IMG/VR virus record: IMGVR_UViG_3300042731_009922
Coordinates: 1-50,410 of that record
DNA length: 50,410 nt
Strand: one strand, 5' to 3'
Origin: a virus
A program made the translations under genes and the position numbers. This document shows, one piece after another, positions 28,500-37,428 of this stretch. The notes under the pieces were generated by a model. That model was not told the origin of the DNA, did no database searches, and saw only the letters and a program-made list of their open reading frames with translations. The first letter of the stretch is position 1, and the number at the start of each line of letters is the position of its first letter.

Positions 28500-28563
28500 C
28501 AGCAGAGAGTTTTCGGTGCCCACTGGGACGGGTGCCTGGAGTGTCTAAAAAGGAGCCATAGAC

Positions 28564-29511
28564 ATGACCGTGCATCTGGGGCATTTGACAAATCTGGACG
28601 CCAATCAGCAGATCTTTTTCGCCCGCGAGCTCGAGCACATTAAGGCGAGGACTTATGACGTTCTGCGGGAGGTCCTCAAGATTCGCAGCATCGTGCCGGT
28701 GAGCAACGAAGCTGGGGCACATGCCCAGACGATCACTTACCGGCAATTTGATCAAGTAGGCGTGGCCAAGATCATCAGCAACTACGCCGATGATCTGCCG
28801 GTTGCCAATATCAAGGCACGTGAATACAGCAGCCCTGTGCGGTCGCTCGGCATCGCCTTTGTCTATACGCTGATGGATATTCGCGCATCACAGGCAACCG
28901 GCAAGCGCTTGGACTATCGCGAGCAAATGGCGGCCGTGCGCGGTATGGCCGTGACCACGGAGCGCATCGGCGCGGATGGCGACGTGGACGCCGGTCTTGG
29001 AGGGTTCCTAAGCAACGCCAACGTCACGCTCCTTAGCGCCGATGATCCAGGGGGAGGTACGAGATGGATTGCCGACGGCAAGACCGCCGCACAGATCTTG
29101 TACGACTTGGCGTACGCAGCCAACTACATCATCGACTTGACCAATGAGGTCGAGGAGCCGGACACGCAGATCCTACCGACCCTCGAGTATGGTCACATTG
29201 CGACCAAGCCGATGTCGGACAGCGACAGCAACCCGAGCAACACGATCCTCAAATTCCACCTGTCCACCAACCCGTGGATCAAAACGGTCGGTACCTGGAA
29301 TCGGCTCAAGACCGCGGACGATGCCGGCACAGGGCCGCGCATGGTGACGTACAAGCGCAGTCCGGAAAAGGTCACCCTCGAGCTCCCGCAAGAGTTTGAG
29401 ATGCTGGCCGTCCAGCAGAACAACTTGGCGTACAAGACCCCGTGCCACATGCGGCATGGGGGCGTGATCTTCTACTATCCACTGTCAGTCTCGTATATGG
29501 ACGACATCTGA
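28564..29511 (+). CDS. Major capsid protein (DUF2184-like)
   Basis: The 315-residue protein matches DUF2184-type HK97-fold capsid proteins: N-terminal helix (ANQQIFFARELEHIKARTYDVL), the E-loop/spine segment with YRQFDQVGVAKIISNYADDLP, RSLGIAFVYTLMDIRASQATGKRLDYR, and a C-terminal strand ending in HGGVIFYYPLSVSYMDDI. It forms the icosahedral head. A good AAGGAG Shine-Dalgarno sequence precedes ATG 28564. It has no N-terminal delta domain, consistent with a separate scaffold. Confidence 0.88.
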   Translation: MTVHLGHLTNLDANQQIFFARELEHIKARTYDVLREVLKIRSIVPVSNEAGAHAQTITYRQFDQVGVAKIISNYADDLPVANIKAREYSSPVRSLGIAFVYTLMDIRASQATGKRLDYREQMAAVRGMAVTTERIGADGDVDAGLGGFLSNANVTLLSADDPGGGTRWIADGKTAAQILYDLAYAANYIIDLTNEVEEPDTQILPTLEYGHIATKPMSDSDSNPSNTILKFHLSTNPWIKTVGTWNRLKTADDAGTGPRMVTYKRSPEKVTLELPQEFEMLAVQQNNLAYKTPCHMRHGGVIFYYPLSVSYMDDI

Positions 29512-29520
29512 GGAGGCAAC

Positions 29521-29883
29521 GTGATTCTGGTGGAAAATCGAGAGGCGCGTGTTCTAGGTCCCGCGATACCATTGGAGCTTGGGTTTTTGCGACTCAAGCC
29601 CGGCGTCAATGCGGTACCGGATGTGCAATGGAAGCACGCGCGTGGCACCAAGCTTGTCCAAGCGCGCCTAGGCAAGACCTTGATCGAGCATGGCGCGATG
29701 GACGACGAAAAGGGCATTGCTGGCATGAAGCCCATCGACGCGCTCAATCTCGTCAAGGGTACACTCGACGTCAAGCAGCTGGAGGAGTGGCTGGAGACCG
29801 AGAGCCGCGCGAAGATAACCAAAGCCATCAGCAAGCAGATCGATGTTCTCAACGAGGGGCGTCGCGGATCCGAGGAAATCTAA
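29521..29883 (+). CDS. Hypothetical head-associated protein, 120 aa
   Basis: GTG 29521 follows a GGAGG Shine-Dalgarno sequence ten bases after the capsid gene. The protein starts MILVENREARVLGPAIPLELGFLRLKPGVNAVPDVQW with a small beta domain, then a helical part (AKITKAISKQIDVLNEGRRG) ending in charged residues. Genes here usually encode head-completion or neck proteins. The specific role is unknown. Confidence 0.6.
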   Translation: MILVENREARVLGPAIPLELGFLRLKPGVNAVPDVQWKHARGTKLVQARLGKTLIEHGAMDDEKGIAGMKPIDALNLVKGTLDVKQLEEWLETESRAKITKAISKQIDVLNEGRRGSEEI

Positions 29884-29892
29884 GGGCCGGTC

Positions 29893-30249
29893 ATGGCTGT
29901 GTCCGCCTCCGATATCAAAAGCATGGCTACCGAGCTAGCCTCGGTGGCGGATGCTACTGTGGAGTTTTGGATAGCGGAAGCCCTTCTCAGCATCAATGTG
30001 ACGGCGTACGGCAACAAAGCCGACAGCGCTACAAGGTATCTTGCTGCGCATTACGTCACATTGGCGAAGAAAGCGAGCACGGGGGCATCGTCAGGTACTG
30101 GTCCAATCCAGCAGCGTAAGGTGGGCGATGCGTCCACGACATTCGCCGTGGGCTCTGTAGCGGCCAAGGACGCTATGCTCGCGTCTACTGTGTGGGGTCA
30201 AATGTATTTGTCCCTGCGGGGCTCGGTGTTTCCGGACAGGCGGGTGTGA
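29893..30249 (+). CDS. Head-tail connector, DUF4054-like
   Basis: The 118-residue protein shows the helical pattern of DUF4054/gp6-type connectors (DIKSMATELASVADATVEFWIAEALLSINVTAYG...ATRYLAAHYVTLAKKAS) and a flexible Gly/Ser middle (TGASSGTG) before a second helix. It would sit below the portal. The stop shares a base with the next start. Confidence 0.75.
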   Translation: MAVSASDIKSMATELASVADATVEFWIAEALLSINVTAYGNKADSATRYLAAHYVTLAKKASTGASSGTGPIQQRKVGDASTTFAVGSVAAKDAMLASTVWGQMYLSLRGSVFPDRRV

Positions 30250-30791
30250 TGGCGGCCAAGATAATCGACAAGGATCGTGGCTACAAAGCGCTCGAGAAGA
30301 TTGTCAAGAATTTCAGGGGCTACACGGTGGCCGTGGGGGTGATGAAGGGTAGTGAGGAAAGACTAGAGGAGGAAAGTGAGGAGGGTAGTGAGGAGAGACC
30401 ATTGGAAGAAGGCGAAAAAGAACCGCTCACCAATGTCAAGCTAGCCGGTGTGCACGAGTATGGGCGCGAGGATGGTAGCATTCCGGCGCGCAGTTGGAAT
30501 CGTGCCTGGGTGGACGAGAATAGAGCGGCCGTGCTCAGGTGGAAGTTGCGCCTGGCCAAGCGAGTAGTGAGAGGCGAGATCACGGAAAGGCGAGCGCTCG
30601 GTCAACTTGGTGAGCTGATAACCTCTGGCATGAAGAGTCGCATACAGAAGCACATCGCTCCGCCGTTGGCCGAAGCCACAAAAGAAGCAAGAGCTAGGCG
30701 CTTCAAGCACGGCAAAAGCGGCGACACTCCTCTGATGGATCTCGGTCTGATGGTCAACGCGATTGTGCACGAGGTGCGCGGTGCTAAGTGA
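30249..30791 (+). CDS. HK97 gp10/Mu gpG-like neck protein
   Basis: The 180-residue protein has the HK97-gp10-type core (VAVGVMKG...KLAGVHEYG...IPARSWNRAWVDENRAAVLRW...TSGMKSRIQKHI...LMDLGLMVNAIVHEV). An unusual Glu-rich insertion (GSEERLEEESEEGSEERPLEEGEKEPL, about 34-60) sits in the middle. It helps close the head and attach the tail. TGATG coupling fixes the start. Confidence 0.75.
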   Translation: MAAKIIDKDRGYKALEKIVKNFRGYTVAVGVMKGSEERLEEESEEGSEERPLEEGEKEPLTNVKLAGVHEYGREDGSIPARSWNRAWVDENRAAVLRWKLRLAKRVVRGEITERRALGQLGELITSGMKSRIQKHIAPPLAEATKEARARRFKHGKSGDTPLMDLGLMVNAIVHEVRGAK

Positions 30792-31131
30792 GGCAGTACT
30801 CGCAGAGGCTCAAGAGGTCGAGTTTACGAGGGCCGGCACGCCTTCGTCGTCGTACGGGCGCGTGGTGCCAGGTTCGACGACCACGTTTGCCGTGAACGTG
30901 GTTGTGCAGCCGCTATCCCCCAGGGAGAGGATGCTCCTGCCGGAGGGATCGCGCACGAAAGAGAAGGTCAAGATCTACAGCCTCTCTGCTTTGCGCATAG
31001 GATCCCCGGAGGCTGGCACGATTGGGGACAGGTTTACGCGCAACGGTGTGTTGTTCGAGGTGGACGCCGAGGCTTATTGGGCAGGTGATGGGTCACATTA
31101 CCGCTACTGGGCCACCAAGGTAGAGCGCTGA
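30781..31131 (+). CDS. Hypothetical head-tail joining protein
   Basis: GTG 30781 overlaps the previous gene by 11 bases and gives a 116-residue beta-rich protein (EVEFTRAGTPSSSYGRVVPGSTTTFAVNVVVQPLSPRERMLLPEG...). The strand pattern resembles Mu gp36/HK97 gp9-type joining proteins, but I cannot name a family with confidence. It shares a one-base overlap with the next gene. Confidence 0.6.
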   Translation: MLSEAVLAEAQEVEFTRAGTPSSSYGRVVPGSTTTFAVNVVVQPLSPRERMLLPEGSRTKEKVKIYSLSALRIGSPEAGTIGDRFTRNGVLFEVDAEAYWAGDGSHYRYWATKVER

Positions 31132-31730
31132 TGGCGGGCCTCGCTCCATTTGATTGGACCACGGCGTGCAACGCCTTGTACACATGGCTGTATGGACAGC
31201 TAGATGTGCCGGTATGGTGGGAGGATCAGGATCATCCGAGGGGGAGCTATCCCTATGCCACGCTCGGGGTGACAGCAGGGCCTGTGCAGGTAGGAGGGAC
31301 CGATTTGCGGCGCATGTCCGAGGATGCTCCTGGTACAGGTGTCTATGAGAAGGCTGTCACCGATTACGAGATGACGATATCGTGCCAGGCATTCGTGTCG
31401 CATGACGGGGACAGCGAGATCGATTTCGATAGTAATGCCGTGGCTCTTTTATCTATTGCGCACGCGTCCCTTGGTCTCAGAGACACCATCAGCGCATTGA
31501 ATGCCGCGGGATTGAGCGTGCGAGACGCAATGCCTGTGAGGAGCTTGCCTCCGTTGGCGGAGGGTTCCTTTATAGATCGCGCGATTTTTGACATGCGCTG
31601 TGGGCTTGCCTTTGTGATTGATCCGGCAGAGTATGCGACGAGCATAGGCACCATCTACGTGTCATCTGACATGGATGGACAGTCAGGGACAGGGGATTTG
31701 GACATCGACGACGAGCCTATGGGAGGCTGA
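31131..31730 (+). CDS. Tail-completion/neck-terminator-like protein
   Basis: The 199-residue protein opens with FDWTTACNALYTWLYGQLDVPVWWEDQDHPRGSYPYATLGVTAGPVQVGG, typical of the LIC_12616-like/tail-terminator group, and its central part has strand-rich IDFDSNAVALLSIAHASL. It should cap the tail tube at the neck. It starts at ATG 31131, overlapping the previous stop by one base, directly before the sheath. Confidence 0.65.
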   Translation: MAGLAPFDWTTACNALYTWLYGQLDVPVWWEDQDHPRGSYPYATLGVTAGPVQVGGTDLRRMSEDAPGTGVYEKAVTDYEMTISCQAFVSHDGDSEIDFDSNAVALLSIAHASLGLRDTISALNAAGLSVRDAMPVRSLPPLAEGSFIDRAIFDMRCGLAFVIDPAEYATSIGTIYVSSDMDGQSGTGDLDIDDEPMGG

Positions 31731-31732
31731 TC

Positions 31733-33049
31733 ATGTCATTGGACTCATTGATAAACGTCACCATTACCGTACAAGGTGCCAGTGTAACGCGCGCAGGGTT
31801 CGGCACCATCATGCTGCTGGCCTACCACACCAATTGGCCGGAACGAGTGAGAGAGTACAGCATGGCCACGGTCCTGACCGACATGGTGACGGATGGTTTT
31901 GCGACGACGGACTCTGCCTACCTAATGGCCGTGGCCGTGGCCAGTCAAAACCCTCGCCCTCCCACGCTCAAGATTGGGCGCCTGGAGGAGACTCCTGTCG
32001 CGCAGTCCGTCAAGTGCACGCCCACGGCCGTGAACAACGCTACATACACGGTGGAGATCGACGGCACCGAATTCGAGTACGAGGCGGACGCCACCGCAAC
32101 CGTGGCCGAGATATGCACTGGCCTGGAAACGGCGATCAACGCTGGCAGTGTAGCCGTTACCGCTACAGACAACACGACGGACATAGATTTGACGGCGGAT
32201 GCTGCAGGCACCTACCATCAGATCAAGCTCTCTTGTGATGCGGGCACGCGTCAATGGGAGCGCGATGACGAGACCACCGACCCGGGCTACGCTACAGATC
32301 TTGCGGCGATTGTTCTAGAGGACAATGACTTTTACGGGCTAGCCATCGAGGCGCACGACGCGGCGGCAATCACAGCCGTAGCGGCCTGGGCTGAGACCAA
32401 CAAGAAGTTGTTCTGCCCCACCACCGGGGACACCGATTGTTTGGGTAGTGGCAGCACAGACATCATGAGCACCGAAAAGGCGCTGTCACATGTGCAGACT
32501 GCCATTTGGTACTCGGATGATCCCAGCCAATACCTGGGTGCCGGTGCGATGGCCGAGTCTTTCCCGTACAACCCCGGTGGACAGAGCTGGGCACTCAAGA
32601 CAATCTCGGGTGTGTCTGCTGTGTCTATGACAACCACGGAAAAGAGCAATGTGCATGGCAAGTACGGCAACTACTACGTGGCCATGGGCGGGGTGAATAT
32701 CACCTGGGAAGGCAAAACAGCCAGTGGTGAATGGATCGACACGGTGCGCGGTAACGGGTGGCTCATTAGCACGATGCAGTCGGATCTTTTTGCGCTAGTC
32801 GTCGGCACGCGTAAGGTGCCCTACACGACTGGCGGGCTAGGTATTATCCAGACAGCTATGCAGGGTACCTTGCAGTTGGCCGAATCACGCAATGTACTCG
32901 TGGCCGGATCCACAGGTGTTATCATGCCTGCGATTGGCGACGTGTCTGATGCAGACAAGATTGCACGCGCGCTGAATGGCGTGTCATTCTTCGGGCAATA
33001 CGCAGGAGCTGTGCACAGCATGGTCATTGCTGGGTCGCTCTCGTACTAA
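31733..33049 (+). CDS. Contractile tail sheath (DUF3383-like)
   Basis: The 438-residue protein fits the DUF3383 sheath family: VTITVQGASVTRAGFGTIMLLAYHT near the N-terminus, a beta-sandwich insertion (about 95-165: CTPTAVNNATYTVEIDGTEFEYEADATATVAEI...), and the C-terminal AVHSMVIAGSLSY. It marks the phage as a myovirus. Its ATG follows the previous stop by two bases. Confidence 0.9.
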   Translation: MSLDSLINVTITVQGASVTRAGFGTIMLLAYHTNWPERVREYSMATVLTDMVTDGFATTDSAYLMAVAVASQNPRPPTLKIGRLEETPVAQSVKCTPTAVNNATYTVEIDGTEFEYEADATATVAEICTGLETAINAGSVAVTATDNTTDIDLTADAAGTYHQIKLSCDAGTRQWERDDETTDPGYATDLAAIVLEDNDFYGLAIEAHDAAAITAVAAWAETNKKLFCPTTGDTDCLGSGSTDIMSTEKALSHVQTAIWYSDDPSQYLGAGAMAESFPYNPGGQSWALKTISGVSAVSMTTTEKSNVHGKYGNYYVAMGGVNITWEGKTASGEWIDTVRGNGWLISTMQSDLFALVVGTRKVPYTTGGLGIIQTAMQGTLQLAESRNVLVAGSTGVIMPAIGDVSDADKIARALNGVSFFGQYAGAVHSMVIAGSLSY

Positions 33050-33061
33050 GGAGGTGCTCCG

Positions 33062-33502
33062 GTGGCAGTCTATACTTACAACTTGGCGGAGACACAGGCC
33101 ATATTCGGGCCTGTGGAGATGGGCGGCTATGGGGAGGAGGGAGGCATTCGCATTGAATGGCAAGAGAATCTATGGGAGTATTCCAGGCATGCTGACGGCG
33201 GTGGCACGCGTAGCAAGAACAATGCGCATGATGCGTTGGTGTCTGTGACGTTCTCGCAATCGTCTGCGAAGAATGCCGAGCTGAGTGCCATAGCCGCAGT
33301 CGACAAGCTCACAGGAGCCGGTGTCTACCCTCTGATGGTGCGCGACACGAATGGCACCACCTTGTTGGCGGGGACATCGGCCTGGATTGAAAAGCGCCCG
33401 GATGTGGAATTCAACAAGACCGTGTCTACTCGTGTATGGGTTTTCCGTATCGAGAATTTTGACGGGCTTATCGGCGGTGGTAACGAGGCGACAAGCTCAT
33501 GA
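33062..33502 (+). CDS. Tail tube protein (DUF3277-like)
   Basis: The 146-residue protein has the DUF3277 tube pattern: YNLAETQAIFGPVEMGGYGEEGGIRIEW...DALVSVTFSQSSAKNAELSAI and ASRVWVFRIENFDGLIGGG near the C-terminus. It would stack as hexamers inside the sheath. GTG 33062 has a very strong AAGGAGG Shine-Dalgarno sequence. A four-base overlap with the chaperone gene follows. Confidence 0.88.
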   Translation: MAVYTYNLAETQAIFGPVEMGGYGEEGGIRIEWQENLWEYSRHADGGGTRSKNNAHDALVSVTFSQSSAKNAELSAIAAVDKLTGAGVYPLMVRDTNGTTLLAGTSAWIEKRPDVEFNKTVSTRVWVFRIENFDGLIGGGNEATSS

Positions 33503-33963
33503 GAGACTCAGAAAGCAAAAGGATAGGCGAGCACACCTATACCGTGCGCATGCTCACGGTCGACACGGCAATAGATGTGCTTGTCGATCTTGTCGGGATG
33601 CTCGGGGAACCTGTGGCCGAGTTGCTTGCCGCGGGCAGTGCGTCGGATATTGTCACCGGCCTCAGAGAAGAGGGGGCCGAGGATGAGGAATCCGGTAGGG
33701 CTGTGGCTTTGCTCCTCAGGGTACTAGTAGGTAAGTTGCACAAGGACACCATTCACGGCATCGTGAAAAAGCTGGTAGCGGTGTCTGATGTCGACAACGT
33801 ACCACTTACTCAGAGCTATGCGGCTCATTTCCGCGGGGAGCTTTGTCTATTGGCCAAGTGGCTGTGGTTCGCGTTGCAGGTGCAGTATCGGGATTTTTCA
33901 GGGGCCTTCGAAGCTATCGCTGGTTCGGAAACGCGCCAGTCCGGCCAGGAGCTAGAGGGCTGA
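33499..33963 (+). CDS. Tail assembly chaperone, short (zero-frame) product
   Basis: The 154-residue protein lies between the tube and tape-measure genes, the fixed place of tail assembly chaperones. It is helical with a Glu/Asp-rich centre (REEGAEDEESGRA). It binds the tape measure while the tube polymerises. A -1 shift at the T-run GA-TTTTT-C (33894-33898) would join residues 1-133 to the downstream frame, giving a longer form. Confidence 0.75.
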   Translation: MRDSESKRIGEHTYTVRMLTVDTAIDVLVDLVGMLGEPVAELLAAGSASDIVTGLREEGAEDEESGRAVALLLRVLVGKLHKDTIHGIVKKLVAVSDVDNVPLTQSYAAHFRGELCLLAKWLWFALQVQYRDFSGAFEAIAGSETRQSGQELEG

Positions 33964-34118
33964 TCGAAATCCCCGCTGCCGTGCAATGGCACAAATGGCG
34001 CATAGTGGACGCAGGCATGGCCACCTTGCGCGAGATAGAGACCCACTGGAGCCTGGTGGACCTGCACACGGCGCATTGGCTGCTTGATCAGCGTCAGGCG
34101 CAGGAGGACACTGACTGA
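33897..34118 (+). CDS. Tail assembly chaperone, -1 frameshift extension
   Basis: This frame has no convincing start of its own. Joined in the -1 frame after TTT (33895-33897 slipping to 33894-33896), it yields YRDF-FRGLRSYRW..., then LIEIPAAVQWHKWRIVDAGMATLREIETHWSLVDLHTAHWLLDQRQ. That resembles the C-terminal half of myophage chaperones (helix pair with 'W.IEEW..DLH'). The fused product would be about 206 residues. The frame is open well upstream, so the exact slip site is inferred. The stop shares one base with the tape-measure start. Confidence 0.7.
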   Translation, partial: FRGLRSYRWFGNAPVRPGARGLIEIPAAVQWHKWRIVDAGMATLREIETHWSLVDLHTAHWLLDQRQAQEDTD

Positions 34119-35713
34119 TGCCGGGCCAGCCCCTCAGAGAAGTCATATCGCTTTTCGGCTTCAAGTTGGACAAAGCTTCTTGGTCCAAGGCTAACAGAGC
34201 TGTCGACAAAATGCGTGATAGCATGTTGACGCTTGGTCGTATGGCTCTTGGTGGCGCGGGTGTGTACGGCTTTCACCAGATAACACGAGCGGTAGTCGAT
34301 ACTGGAGATGCCTTAGACAAGACATCAAGCAAACTCGGAGTATCAACTAGCGCGCTGCAAGAATTCCATCATGCGGCGAACCTATCGGGTGTTGCTGTGC
34401 GGTCGTTCAACATGGGTCTGCAGCGCATGGCCAGGCGGGCCGCTGAGGCGGCAGAGGGGAAAGGCGAGGCCAAGGACGCGTTGAGGGAGCTGGGCATACA
34501 GCTGCGCAACAGCGACGGTAGTCTGCGCAGCACCGAGGATTTGTTCATGGACGTGGCCGGCGCTATGAGCAATGTGAGTGACTCTAATAAGCGTCTGAGA
34601 TTAGCCTTCAAACTCTTTGATTCCGAGGGTGTGGCGCTTGTCAACATGCTCAAAGGGGGCAAGCAGGGATTACAATCCATGAGGGAGGAGGCGCGCGCTC
34701 TAGGCGCGGTCATGGATGAAGATCTAATCAAGATGACCGTCTCCTACAAAGACGAATCTAGGCGCATGTGGCAAGCCATCGATGGGGTACGTAATAGTAT
34801 TGTCAAAGGACTCTTGCCGGGTATGTTAGCCACGGCCAAGGCTGTCAAAGAATGGTTGGTAGTCAATAGGCAATGGCTGGCCTCCAACATATCGGATGCC
34901 TTATCCATTGCTGGTCGCGCCCTGCAGCGCGCTGGTGAGTTTGCGCAGTTCATGCTGTATGGGCTCAAGAGCTTGCTCGGTGTATTGGATCCATTCCAGC
35001 GCAAGTTGCTGCTTGTGGCCGGTATCATGGGTTTGCTGTCGATGTTGCTTGGGGTGTGGCCGGCGCTGGCCATTGCTGCGTTTTTAGCCATCGACGACAT
35101 ACTGGGGTTCTTTGAGGGTAAGCAATCTGTAACAGGACAAGTAGTAGAATGGCTCAAAGAGCTATACGAGCAGCTCGTGGCGGCGCCTTTTGACCCGAAG
35201 GATTCTTGGTATGTGAAACACTTCCAATTATTCGCCAAGGCTATTGATTGGGTGTTATCTTCGATAGATAAGCTATCTCAGAAGCTGGCAGGTCCTGTAG
35301 GTGATCTTATCTACGGTAGAGGACCTTTCTCATTGGAGAAGCTGCAGAACTTGACCAAAGCTCTCCCAGGCGCCGAGGAGGCGGACGAGCTAGCGGGTAA
35401 GTTTGAGGAGGCGCATGTAAAGGCAGCAGAGGGAGTGTTGGGCTGGATCAATAGCATACCTGGGGTGGAGGCTTTAAACCGCCTGGGGAGCCAGGTAGGC
35501 GTAGGCGGTTCCGAGACAGCAAGACAGGCGGCAGTCTCTGCAAAGGCTCCGTCGGTGCAGAGCAACGTGACCATCCAACAAACCATCAGCCCGCCGGCTG
35601 GCACGAGCTCAGCCGAAGTGGCTGACATGGCCGGACGCAAGGCGGCCGAGGGCGTGTCAGCCGCAGAGAGACGCGAGGCTATGCGCGTTTTTGTGCCGCA
35701 GGTAGCCCAATGA
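34118..35713 (+). CDS. Tape measure protein
   Basis: The 531-residue protein is largely helical, with a TMP-like N-terminal part (VISLFGFKLDKASWSKANRAVDKMRDSM), a hydrophobic pair around 285-325 (LLLVAGIMGLLSMLLGVWPALAIAAFLAIDDIL) and a disordered C-terminus. It sets tail length. With the usual ratio of about 0.15 nm per residue the tail would be near 80 nm. The start uses the TGATG coupling with the chaperone extension. Confidence 0.85.
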   Translation: MPGQPLREVISLFGFKLDKASWSKANRAVDKMRDSMLTLGRMALGGAGVYGFHQITRAVVDTGDALDKTSSKLGVSTSALQEFHHAANLSGVAVRSFNMGLQRMARRAAEAAEGKGEAKDALRELGIQLRNSDGSLRSTEDLFMDVAGAMSNVSDSNKRLRLAFKLFDSEGVALVNMLKGGKQGLQSMREEARALGAVMDEDLIKMTVSYKDESRRMWQAIDGVRNSIVKGLLPGMLATAKAVKEWLVVNRQWLASNISDALSIAGRALQRAGEFAQFMLYGLKSLLGVLDPFQRKLLLVAGIMGLLSMLLGVWPALAIAAFLAIDDILGFFEGKQSVTGQVVEWLKELYEQLVAAPFDPKDSWYVKHFQLFAKAIDWVLSSIDKLSQKLAGPVGDLIYGRGPFSLEKLQNLTKALPGAEEADELAGKFEEAHVKAAEGVLGWINSIPGVEALNRLGSQVGVGGSETARQAAVSAKAPSVQSNVTIQQTISPPAGTSSAEVADMAGRKAAEGVSAAERREAMRVFVPQVAQ

Positions 35714-36294
35714 CCAACGTACTGCAAGGTCTAAATGTGCGCTACCTGTTTGTCGATCAGACAAACGCGCCGGACTACGACTACGTGTCTTTTGATGCGA
35801 TATCTGAAAGCACCAATCGGCGCACGGCCGATGTCACGCAGCACCCGGTGGAAGAGGGATCCGTCATTGCCGATCATGTCAACACACAGCCACGAGAGCT
35901 GGATATGATCGGGGTGATATCAGGGGTTCCGACGAGCCTTTTGGCCTGGGCCTCGCGGCCGTCCACGTATGTCTACGACTCTTACGATAGGCTGCATCAA
36001 TGGATGACGAACAAAGCCAACTTGCTAATCTTCGCCGTCGACGATTACTACGAGAGCATGCAGCTTGTCGGTATCGAAAGAGGTCACGACCATACCAAGG
36101 GCAGGGCAGCGCACCTGCATCTGACCTTCAAGGAGATAAAGGTAGTCAGTACGTTGACCGTGGATGCGCCTACGCCTAAGACGGCAAGAGGGGCCAGCAG
36201 AAAAGCAAAGGGGCAGAAGGCCACAAAGACGAGCACATCTACCGAGGCCAACGAGACCTTGCTCATATCGCTCGGTAATCTACTGGGAGGTTGA
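35710..36294 (+). CDS. Dit-like distal tail/baseplate protein
   Basis: The 194-residue protein has a Dit-like N-terminal domain pattern (DAISESTNRRTADVTQHPVEEGSVIADHVNTQPRELDMIGVISG...), with an expected strand-rich central part, a LHLTFKEIKVV strand and a charged, flexible C-terminus (ARGASRKAKGQKATKTSTSTE). It would cap the tube at the baseplate centre. It overlaps the tape-measure stop by four bases. Confidence 0.72.
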   Translation: MTNVLQGLNVRYLFVDQTNAPDYDYVSFDAISESTNRRTADVTQHPVEEGSVIADHVNTQPRELDMIGVISGVPTSLLAWASRPSTYVYDSYDRLHQWMTNKANLLIFAVDDYYESMQLVGIERGHDHTKGRAAHLHLTFKEIKVVSTLTVDAPTPKTARGASRKAKGQKATKTSTSTEANETLLISLGNLLGG

Positions 36295-36295
36295 C

Positions 36296-36619
36296 ATGGC
36301 TCTGGTGCTCCCGTTAGATTCTGTCGATCCTCATTATACGGTCACGGTCAAGCTGGAGGGCGTGCGTTATCGTCTGGGTATGGACTGGAACGAACGCGAG
36401 GAGGCCTGGTACTTATCAGTGGCGCAAGAGGATGGCACCGCGATCGCGTCTGGGTTGCGCGTGGTGCCGGATTGGCCCCTGCTGAGAAGAGTTGCCGACA
36501 GCGCAAGAACTCCTGGCGAGATCGTGTTTCGCAACACCAACGCGGATGACGCCGAGCCTGGCAGGCAAGACATAGGGGAGATCTTTGTCCCTCTCTACTA
36601 CGAAGAGGATGAGCTGTGA
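36296..36619 (+). CDS. Baseplate plug-like protein (Pam3 gp18-type)
   Basis: The 107-residue protein (DSVDPHYTVTVKLEGVRYRLGMDWNEREEAWYLSV...LLRRVADSARTPGEIVFRN) fits the small plug proteins described in cyanophage Pam3-like baseplates and their DUF relatives. It is beta-rich and lies between the Dit-like and hub genes as expected. ATG 36296 has GGGAGG before it. Confidence 0.7.
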   Translation: MALVLPLDSVDPHYTVTVKLEGVRYRLGMDWNEREEAWYLSVAQEDGTAIASGLRVVPDWPLLRRVADSARTPGEIVFRNTNADDAEPGRQDIGEIFVPLYYEEDEL

Positions 36620-37428
36620 CCCTATTTCGCCGCACATGCGTAGCCAATCTGGGCGGCATCGAGGTAACGGACTTGCGCCAGCAGTTCAAAGCCGATCACA
36701 CTAGCGACAGCACACCGAACAAGCTGCAATACACTGTGTATAATCTGTCACCGGATAGCCGAGCAAGACTCTCACAGGAAAAAGACCTCACTGTGCAGAT
36801 CGAGGCCGGTTATGTCGACGGACAGACTGATGTGGTTTTCTACGGCGACATCGAACGCGTGGTGCAGACGGGTGATGGTAATGACTGGATTACCCGCCTA
36901 GAGTCCGCGGATGGGGGCAAGCCATTGCGTGCGGCAAAGGTGTCGTTTTCATTCAAGGAAGGTGCCAAAATTGTCGACATGATCAAACAGGTCGGCAAGC
37001 AGATCCTTGTCGATGTCGGCAACTTGACTGACTTGTCGCAGTCTGATTTTCAGCGCCGGGTGGAGGAGTATGCCAACGGCGATGCCATATTCGGCAAGGC
37101 GAAGGATGTGCTGGACAGCTTGTGCAAGACGGGGGGGTTGGACTGGCGCGTGCAGGACGGCGCCCTAGAGGTGACCAAAAAAGGCCAGCCCTACGGTACG
37201 GAGGCTGTGGTACTCTCACCGGATTCGGGACTCATAGGCTCGCCGGAGCCTGGCGAGGAGGGCAGGGTGAGGGCTATATCCCTGATACAGCCCGGGCTCA
37301 AACCGAGGCGCAAGGTCAGGCTGGTATCGGCATCGATTGACGGTCGGTTTATGGTGTCCACGGTCAGCTATACCGGTGACACGCATGGTACCGACTGGTA
37401 TGCTGTGCTGGAGATGGTGCCGCTGTGA
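36616..37428 (+). CDS. Baseplate hub protein (gp27/gpD-like)
   Basis: The 270-residue protein resembles small hub proteins: an N-terminal beta part (LQYTVYNLSPDSRARLSQEKDLTVQIEAGYVDG), a LysM-like or alpha/beta middle (GDAIFGKAKDVLDSLCKTGGLDWRVQDGALEV) and a final strand-rich part (GRFMVSTVSYTGDTHGTDWYAVLEMVPL). It connects tube and spike. GTG 36616 overlaps the plug stop by four bases. Confidence 0.78.
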   Translation: MTLFRRTCVANLGGIEVTDLRQQFKADHTSDSTPNKLQYTVYNLSPDSRARLSQEKDLTVQIEAGYVDGQTDVVFYGDIERVVQTGDGNDWITRLESADGGKPLRAAKVSFSFKEGAKIVDMIKQVGKQILVDVGNLTDLSQSDFQRRVEEYANGDAIFGKAKDVLDSLCKTGGLDWRVQDGALEVTKKGQPYGTEAVVLSPDSGLIGSPEPGEEGRVRAISLIQPGLKPRRKVRLVSASIDGRFMVSTVSYTGDTHGTDWYAVLEMVPL

